Assembly: GCA_938091985.1 (NCBI GenBank) | Contig: CALKOE010000148.1 | Location: 1-11,091, forward strand | Direction of reading: 5' to 3' | DNA from: an uncultured Acidimicrobiales bacterium | Lineage (GTDB): Bacteria; Actinomycetota; Acidimicrobiia; Acidimicrobiales; Aldehydirespiratoraceae | DNA length: 11,091 nucleotides | Shown here: in pieces, positions 6,028 to 11,091 of the stretch | Layout: each line of letters starts with the position of its first letter | Numbering within the stretch: the first letter of the stretch is position 1 | Notes under the pieces: generated by a model | Told to the model about the DNA's origin: nothing | What the model saw: the letters and a program-made list of their open reading frames with translations, nothing else | Database searches by the model: none | Program-made: the position numbers and the translations under genes

Positions 6028-7793
6028 GCCACCCCTACCAAGACGACCAGCTGGCCGTCGACCGGCGAGTGGACGACCTCCTCGACCGAATGGCGCTCGA
6101 GGACAAGGTCGGGATGCTGTTCCACATGCTGGTGTTCGCCGGCGACCTCGATGCCGAAGAACCGATGTTCCCCGTCGAGTCGCCCCGTCAGATGATCACC
6201 GAAGCCGGCCTGCGGCACTTCAACATCCTCGGATCGACGCCCGACGGTCGGTCGTTCGCCGCATGGCACAACGAACTGCAGCGCATCGCCGCCACTCACC
6301 CGCTCGCGATCCCTGTGACCCTCTCGACTGACCCCCGAAACCACTTCACCGACAACCCGATGATGTCGATGATGGCAGGCGCCTTCTCACAGTGGCCCGA
6401 GCCGCTCGGTCTCGCCGCGATCGGGTCGGAGGACCTGGTCCGCGAGTTCGCCGACGTGGCGCGCCAAGAATACGTGGCGGTCGGGATCCGGGTCGCGCTC
6501 CATCCCCAGATCGATCTCGCCACCGAACCTCGCTGGGCCCGAATCAGCGCGACGTTCGGCGAAGACGCCGAGCTGACGTCGCGTCTCGTGGCGGCCTACA
6601 TCGAGGGTTTCCAGACCGCGTCGCTCGGGCCGGACTCGGTCGCGACGATGACGAAGCACTTCCCTGGCGGTGGTCCCCAGCTCGACGGCGACGACCCGCA
6701 CTTCCCGTGGGGGCGCGAGCAGGTGTATCCCGGGAACAACTTCGACTACCACCTCGAACCGTTCCGCGCCGCGATCCGCGCCGGGACGTCACAGATGATG
6801 CCGTACTACGGGATGCCGATCGGGACGGAACACGAGGAAGTGGGGTTCAGTTTCAGCCGATCGATCATCACCGACCTGCTGCGAGACGAGTTGGGCTTCG
6901 ACGGCATCGTGTGCACCGACTGGGGGCTCATCACCGACAAGGCGGCCGAGATGGGCGACCTCGGCCGAGCCAAGGCATGGGGGGTCGAACACCTCGACGA
7001 GGACGAGCGAATGCTCAAGCTGCTCGACGCCGGGATCGACCAGTTCGGTGGCGAGCACTGCAGTGACCGTCTGGTCCGCCTCGTGAGGAGCGGACGGGTC
7101 GCCGAATCCCGCGTCGACGAGTCGGCACGGCGTCTGCTCCGGGAGAAGTTCGTGCTCGGGCTCTTCGACCAGCCCTTCGTCGATGAGGACCATGCCGCGA
7201 TCGTGCTCGAGCGGTCGTCTCATCACGCGGCCGGCCGTCGGGCCCAGCAACGATCGGTCACCCTGCTGGTCAACGAGTCGTCCACCCTTCCGATCACGTC
7301 CGGCATTGCGGTCTACGCCGAGGGCTTCGCCGACGGCACGTTCGCCGGGTACGCCACCGTGGTCGAAGACCCCGCCGTGGCCGATGTGGCCCTCATCCGA
7401 CTCGGAACGCCCTGGGTCCCCCGCGGCGACGGCGGCATCGCCGACATGTTCCACGGCGGATCATTGGAATTCCCTCCGGATGAGGTGGAACGGCTGCTCA
7501 AGATCTGTGCAGCGGTCCCCACCGTGATCGACGTCTACCTCGAACGTCCCGCCATCATCGAACCGCTGGTCGGCGCGGCCGCTGCCATCGTCGCCAACTA
7601 CGGCATCGATGAGCGCGCCCTTCTCGAAGTGCTCTTCGGCGAGGTCGAACCCGAGGGCAACCTGCCCTTCGACCTGCCCCGATCGATGGACGCAGTGGCC
7701 GAGAGCTGCAGCGACGTGCCCTACGACACCGCCGACCCCGTGTTCCGCTTCGGCCACGGGCTCCGCTACGAGGCCGGCAAGGACGAGACGTGA
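6024..7793 (+). CDS. Glycoside hydrolase family 3 (beta-glucosidase-like), cytosolic
   Basis: A 589-residue GH3 enzyme that would remove a beta-linked sugar by a retaining mechanism. The TIM-barrel domain contains 'IDLATEPRWARI...TFGED' (Asp164, Arg170-Arg173, Gly179-Asp181), KHFPGGG with Lys211/His212 for substrate contact, and the nucleophile motif 'GFDGIVCTDWG' with Asp299 (usually SDW, here TDW). The alpha/beta sandwich domain carries 'TPWVPRGDGG' (462-471) and 'FHGGSLEF' (476-483), like GH3 members with 'aPyepR...fH.GsLdF', where the acid/base is expected but is not obvious. The C-terminus has FRFGHGLRY from residue 574, the usual end of GH3 beta-glucosidases. There is no signal peptide, so it acts inside the cell on a small imported glycoside, not a polymer. 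It overlaps its neighbours by 4 bases on both sides (ATGA, GTGA), tying it to P450 chemistry. The particular sugar and aglycone are unknown. Confidence 0.92.
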   Translation: MSHPYQDDQLAVDRRVDDLLDRMALEDKVGMLFHMLVFAGDLDAEEPMFPVESPRQMITEAGLRHFNILGSTPDGRSFAAWHNELQRIAATHPLAIPVTLSTDPRNHFTDNPMMSMMAGAFSQWPEPLGLAAIGSEDLVREFADVARQEYVAVGIRVALHPQIDLATEPRWARISATFGEDAELTSRLVAAYIEGFQTASLGPDSVATMTKHFPGGGPQLDGDDPHFPWGREQVYPGNNFDYHLEPFRAAIRAGTSQMMPYYGMPIGTEHEEVGFSFSRSIITDLLRDELGFDGIVCTDWGLITDKAAEMGDLGRAKAWGVEHLDEDERMLKLLDAGIDQFGGEHCSDRLVRLVRSGRVAESRVDESARRLLREKFVLGLFDQPFVDEDHAAIVLERSSHHAAGRRAQQRSVTLLVNESSTLPITSGIAVYAEGFADGTFAGYATVVEDPAVADVALIRLGTPWVPRGDGGIADMFHGGSLEFPPDEVERLLKICAAVPTVIDVYLERPAIIEPLVGAAAAIVANYGIDERALLEVLFGEVEPEGNLPFDLPRSMDAVAESCSDVPYDTADPVFRFGHGLRYEAGKDET

Positions 7794-8704
7794 CAACACC
7801 CGACATGAAGGAGATCCTCGCCGCGCTGGAAGCGGCGGGGCCGGCAGGGATCGCGGCGATGATGCCGGCGGGGCCCGATCCGTCGAGCTACCTGGACGAA
7901 GAGCTGGCCGCGATCGAGACCCGCGACATCGCCGTCGCCGGACCACACGGCGACGTCCCGACACGGCTCTACCGTCACCCGACCGAGGCGACTCGGGGCG
8001 GATTCGTCTGGGTCCACGGCGGCGGATTCGCTGCGGGCGATCTCGACATGGCCGAAGCCCGCTGGGTCAGCCTGTCACTCGCAGCCCGCGGGTTCGGCGT
8101 GCTGTCCGTCGACTATCAGAAGTGTCTCGGCGACGTGCACTTCCCGGTGCCGTCCGACGACGTTCTCGCGGCTTGGCAGTGGGCCGTCGAACACGCCCAC
8201 GAGCTCACGCCGTCCGGTCCGCTCCACCTCGGTGGCGCCAGCGCCGGCGCGTCCCTGGCCGCCGGTGTCGCGAAACGTCTCCGCGACGGTGCGGGGCAGG
8301 AACCCGGGTCGCTGGTCCTCGTCTACCCGACGCTGCACCCCGATCTTCCGGACATGAGCGACGAGCTCGCTGCGGCGACGGAAGCCATCCGGGCAGCCTT
8401 GCCCGATGCGCTGTTCGAGTGGATGCAGCTGAACTACGCGGGAACCAAGGAGGTCTTCGCCGATCCCTACGCGTTCCCCGGCGTGGGCGATCTCGGCGGC
8501 CAGCCGCCCGTCTACATCCTGAACTCGGAGACCGACGTGTTGCGGGCGTCGGGCGAGGCCTACGCCGCCGCCCTCGCTGTCGCGGGTGTGACGGTGGCCT
8601 GCGAGTACGAACCGGGCACCGGCCACGGACACCTCAACGAGCCCGCGCTGCCCGAAGCGACACGCAGCGTCGAGCGCATCGGCGCCTGGCTCGACAGCCA
8701 CTGA
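7790..8704 (+). CDS. Alpha/beta hydrolase (HSL / fold-3 carboxylesterase type)
   Basis: A 304-residue cytosolic esterase- or lipase-like hydrolase. The oxyanion-hole motif HGGGF starts at His76 in 'GFVWVHGGGFAAGD'; the nucleophile elbow is GGASAG with Ser151; Asp249 in 'NSETDVLR' and His279 in 'GTGHGHLNEP' complete the triad, all in the normal order and spacing of the hormone-sensitive lipase group. The usual GDSAG elbow is altered to G-A-S-A-G, so the Asp before the serine is Ala. Such enzymes cleave short acyl esters, and some cleave lactones or carbonates. Start GTG 7790 is set by the GTGA overlap with the glycosidase stop; the Met at codon 6 (ATG 7805) is an alternative. It likely removes an ester-linked group or opens a lactone in the same pathway; the substrate is unknown. 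Confidence 0.9.
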   Translation: MTTPDMKEILAALEAAGPAGIAAMMPAGPDPSSYLDEELAAIETRDIAVAGPHGDVPTRLYRHPTEATRGGFVWVHGGGFAAGDLDMAEARWVSLSLAARGFGVLSVDYQKCLGDVHFPVPSDDVLAAWQWAVEHAHELTPSGPLHLGGASAGASLAAGVAKRLRDGAGQEPGSLVLVYPTLHPDLPDMSDELAAATEAIRAALPDALFEWMQLNYAGTKEVFADPYAFPGVGDLGGQPPVYILNSETDVLRASGEAYAAALAVAGVTVACEYEPGTGHGHLNEPALPEATRSVERIGAWLDSH

Positions 8705-8717
8705 CGGAGCACGATCC

Positions 8718-9926
8718 ATGACCACCGCCGACATCGACCTCTACTCCCCCGCCGCCTACGTCGACGGGCCGCCGCACGCGGCGCTCGAGGAACTGCGGCG
8801 CACCTCGCCCGTGTACTGGCAGGACATCCCCGACCAGCCGGGCTACTGGGCCGTTCTGAAACACGCCGACGTCGTCCATGTCTCTCGAGAACCGCTGCTG
8901 TTCTCGGCCAGCGAGGGCGGGATCGTGCTCGAAGATTCTCATCCGGCTCAGCTGGAGCGGACGCGCAACATGCTCCTGGCCATGGATCCGCCCCGCCACG
9001 GTGTGTACCGCCGACCCTTGGCGCCCAGCTTCAAAGCCAGGATCATCGCCGAGCTCGAGGGCCGGGTTCGCGACATCTGCCGGTCCATCTTCGAGCGGGT
9101 CGGCGACGGCGAGGTGGAGTTCGTCCACGACGTGACATCGGGTCTGCCGTCGCAGGTTGTCGGCGAGCTGGTCGGCATCCCCGAGGAGGACTGGCCGAAG
9201 ATCCACCGGTGGTCGGAGATGAGCACGTCCAGCCAAGATCCGGACTTCCAGCACGACGGTGGCGAGGTCGTGGACCCTGGCTTGGCGATGGCCACGTATG
9301 CCATCGAATTCGCCGGCCGCCGTCGCCAGGAGGAACCACGCGCCGACCTCGCCTCGCTGATTCTCGACACCGAGTTCGACGGGTCGCTCATGACCGATGT
9401 CGAGTTTGGCTCGTTCTTCGTGCAGCTCGTCACAGCCGGAAACGACACGACGAAGACGATGCTGTCGTCCGGCCTCCATGCCCTCCTTCGACATCCCCAA
9501 CAGCTCGCCGAGCTGCGCGCCGATCCCTCGCTCATCGCCGGTGCCGTCGAGGAGATCCTCCGTTGGGAGAATCCGCTCCACTACTTCCGGCGCACGGCAA
9601 CGGCCGACACGGAGCTGAGCGGCGTGGAGATCGCGGCGGGCGACAAGGTGGCGATGTTCTATACGTCAGCCAACCGCGACGAGGACGTCTTCGAAGACCC
9701 ACAGCGGTTCGACATCCACCGCAACCCGAACCCGCACCTCTCGTTCGGGATCGGCGAGCACTTCTGCCTCGGCGTCCACCTCGCCCGCCTCGAAGGTCGC
9801 GTCTTCTTCGAGGAGCTGTTGGCCACCTACCCGTCGATCGAACTCGTCGGCGACCCGGTGCGAACCCGGTCGAACCTGAACAACGCCCTCAAGCACCTAC
9901 CGATTCGGCTCGGGAGGGCCATATGA
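8718..9926 (+). CDS. Cytochrome P450, CYP124/CYP125-like
   Basis: A 402-residue soluble P450. I-helix AGNDTT starts at residue 240; ExxR is Glu279/Arg282 in 'EEILRWENPLHYFRRTA'; the heme loop is FGIGEHFCLGVHLA with axial Cys350. 'YFRRTATADTELSGVEIAAGDKVAMFYTSANRDEDVFEDP', 'RNPNPHLSFG' and the C-terminal 'RSNLNNALKHLPIRL' are typical of the CYP124/125 group, which hydroxylates the ends of methyl-branched lipids and sterol side chains. That placement is by recognition only. The ATG is supported by GGAG 8 bases upstream. It follows the hydrolase after 13 bases, the only non-overlapping junction of the operon, and overlaps the second LLM gene by ATGA. It differs throughout from the first P450 of the operon, so the pair is not a recent duplication and probably acts at different positions or steps. 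Confidence 0.94.
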   Translation: MTTADIDLYSPAAYVDGPPHAALEELRRTSPVYWQDIPDQPGYWAVLKHADVVHVSREPLLFSASEGGIVLEDSHPAQLERTRNMLLAMDPPRHGVYRRPLAPSFKARIIAELEGRVRDICRSIFERVGDGEVEFVHDVTSGLPSQVVGELVGIPEEDWPKIHRWSEMSTSSQDPDFQHDGGEVVDPGLAMATYAIEFAGRRRQEEPRADLASLILDTEFDGSLMTDVEFGSFFVQLVTAGNDTTKTMLSSGLHALLRHPQQLAELRADPSLIAGAVEEILRWENPLHYFRRTATADTELSGVEIAAGDKVAMFYTSANRDEDVFEDPQRFDIHRNPNPHLSFGIGEHFCLGVHLARLEGRVFFEELLATYPSIELVGDPVRTRSNLNNALKHLPIRLGRAI

Positions 9927-10798
9927 GACTGGCTCTGGCATCACCAATCGTCACCCTGAACCCGGGCACTCACGCGCCCTGGGAGGAACACGGGTCGATC
10001 GAAGAACTCGCGACCGTGGCCGAGGTGGCCGACCGGCTCGGCTATCACCACCTCACCTGCAGCGAACACATCGGTCTTCCCGCGGCGGAACTCGAACGAC
10101 GAGGCGCCCGCTACTGGGACCCCCTCGCCACCTTCGGATACCTCGCCGCCCGCACCACGCGAATCCGCCTGGCCACCCACGTCCTCGTGCTCGGCTATCA
10201 CCACCCTCTGGAGATCGCGAAGCGCTACGGCACCCTCGATGTCGTCAGTGGAGGCCGGTTGGTGCTCGGCGTCGGTGTCGGCAGCCTCGAGGCGGAGTTC
10301 GATCTGATCGGCGCTCCATTCGCCGACCGCGGCAGCCGGGCCGACGATGCACTTCGCGCCCTGCGGGCCTCGCTCTCGCAGCGCGAACCCTCGTACCACG
10401 GCGAGCACTACGACTTCGATGGGTTCGTGATCGACCCTGCGGCGACGCAGGAGCACGTCCCCATCTGGGTGGGCGGTCGGACCCTGCGGTCGCTGCGCCG
10501 GGCAATCTCGCTGGGCGACGGCTGGAATCCGTTCGCTGTGCGGGCCACACAGGCCAAGGAATGGCTGACGAAGATGGATGTCCCACCGGGATTCGAGGTG
10601 ATCCTGCCGGCACTGAAGCGCGTCGATCCCATCGACGAGCCGGACCGGACGCAGGAGATCCTCGCCGAGACCGCCGCATGCGGCGCGACGATCGCCTACG
10701 CGACCTTCCGCCACGAGTCGCTCACCGACTATCTCGAGAAGCTGGAAGCGCTCGCTGCACTCCACGCCGCGATGGACAACTCCGCCACTGACCTCTAG
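9923..10798 (+). CDS. LLM-class (luciferase-like) F420/flavin-dependent oxidoreductase, copy 2
   Basis: A 291-residue TIM-barrel luciferase-like protein, last gene of the operon. Evidence: N-terminal strand 'MRLALASPIVTLNPG', 'LGYHHLTCSEHIGLP' (the 'eHv..P' pattern of the TIGR03619-like F420 group), 'TTRIRLATHVLVLGYHHPLEIAKRYGTLDVVSGGRLVLGVGVG' with the hallmark GGRLVLGVGVG at residues 110-120, and 'PIWVGGRTLRSLRRAISLGDGWNPF' for the cofactor phosphate site. The start ATG 9923 is fixed by the ATGA overlap with the upstream P450. Family enzymes perform F420-dependent hydride transfer or reduced-flavin oxygenation, including Baeyer-Villiger-like steps; which applies here is unknown. It ends with TAG 15 bases before the convergent esterase's stop, and no clear terminator lies between. 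Confidence 0.9.
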   Translation: MRLALASPIVTLNPGTHAPWEEHGSIEELATVAEVADRLGYHHLTCSEHIGLPAAELERRGARYWDPLATFGYLAARTTRIRLATHVLVLGYHHPLEIAKRYGTLDVVSGGRLVLGVGVGSLEAEFDLIGAPFADRGSRADDALRALRASLSQREPSYHGEHYDFDGFVIDPAATQEHVPIWVGGRTLRSLRRAISLGDGWNPFAVRATQAKEWLTKMDVPPGFEVILPALKRVDPIDEPDRTQEILAETAACGATIAYATFRHESLTDYLEKLEALAALHAAMDNSATDL

Positions 10799-10812
10799 CT
10801 CGAGGACGGCGG

Positions 10813-11091
10813 CTACAACATTGAGGCCTGAGAATCCGGGCCGGCGAGGTGCCGGGCGACGAGATCGGCAACGGCCGCCATGCCGGGAGCGTTCGGATGA
10901 AAGGCCTTCGCCCCTCCAGAGAGCAGGTCGCCGAACTCGAACCCGAATACCCAAGGTTCGTCCGAGCACACGTGGTGGTCGCGACTGGCCGCCGACGCTT
11001 CGACCAGCTCAGCTCCCGACTCTCGGGCCGCGGTCTTCGTCGCTTCCTCCAGCCGAGTTGCGAGGTCGGAGAAGTACGCCGCCTCCTCGGC
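10813..11091 (-). CDS. SGNH/GDSL esterase-lipase, C-terminal fragment (5' end beyond window)
   Basis: Minus-strand frame entering at the right edge and stopping at TAG (10815-10813); 92 residues visible. The fragment has an Ala/Glu-rich helix, then 'DHHVCSDEPWV' and 'AFHPNAPGMAAVADLV', a pattern typical of the end of SEST-like SGNH esterases of actinobacteria; the His in FHPN is the catalytic base. The residue three before it is Lys instead of the Asp of the common DxxH motif, compatible with members that use a Ser-His pair. The single visible Cys is in the position often used for a disulfide in secreted members, but any signal peptide lies outside the window. It is convergent with the operon and probably a separate transcription unit. 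Confidence 0.8.
   Translation of the reverse strand, partial: AEEAAYFSDLATRLEEATKTAARESGAELVEASAASRDHHVCSDEPWVFGFEFGDLLSGGAKAFHPNAPGMAAVADLVARHLAGPDSQASML

Noticed and set aside
10792..10805. CCTC/GAGG hairpin between the convergent operon and esterase stops
   Set aside because: Only four base pairs and no T tract; too weak to call a terminator.
9941..10969. Minus-strand open frame (342 codons) spanning the second LLM gene and the convergent gap
   Set aside because: The plus strand encodes a complete LLM protein and the end of the frame collides with the in-frame esterase fragment; no motif supports it.

Overview
The window looks like chromosomal DNA of a high-GC actinobacterium. The evidence is strongly GC-biased third codon positions, GTG starts, ATGA/GTGA translational coupling, TAnnnT-type -10 elements, and two luciferase-like oxidoreductases of the kind that usually use coenzyme F420. 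An acidimicrobial or mycobacterial-type lineage is my best guess from protein style; no rRNA or other taxonomic marker is present.

Layout: (1) positions 1-749, minus strand: the N-terminal part of an aminoglycoside-phosphotransferase-fold kinase of the ACAD10/11-associated type, running off the left edge. (2) 822-2447, plus: an acyl-CoA synthetase of the ANL superfamily, divergent from the kinase across a short promoter region. (3) 2548-3498, plus: a luciferase-like (LLM) flavin/F420 oxidoreductase. (4) 3499-3664: a 166-base intergenic region with a strong candidate promoter and an 8-bp inverted repeat. (5) 3665-10798, plus: a compact six-gene operon encoding an AttH/CrtC-like lipocalin-fold protein, a CYP142-like P450, a family 3 glycoside hydrolase, an HSL-type alpha/beta hydrolase, a CYP124/125-like P450 and a second LLM oxidoreductase. 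Four of its five junctions overlap by 4 bases and the fifth has a 13-base gap. (6) 10813-11091, minus: the C-terminal end of an SGNH/GDSL esterase, convergent with the operon. No gene-free stretch exceeds 300 bases. There are no RNA genes, mobile elements or CRISPR.

Taken together this reads as a catabolic locus, not an antibiotic pathway. A cytosolic beta-glycosidase and an esterase-type hydrolase would strip sugar or acyl groups. Two P450s resembling sterol/terpenoid side-chain hydroxylases and two LLM enzymes would oxidise the released aglycone. The acyl-CoA synthetase would activate the resulting acid for beta-oxidation, and the kinase could handle hydroxyacyl-CoA intermediates. The substrate is unknown; a sterol-, triterpenoid- or other polycyclic glycoside or ester is an inference. 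The two main promoter regions carry related sequence motifs, suggesting one unlinked regulator may control the whole locus. No regulator, ferredoxin, ferredoxin reductase or transporter gene lies in the window.
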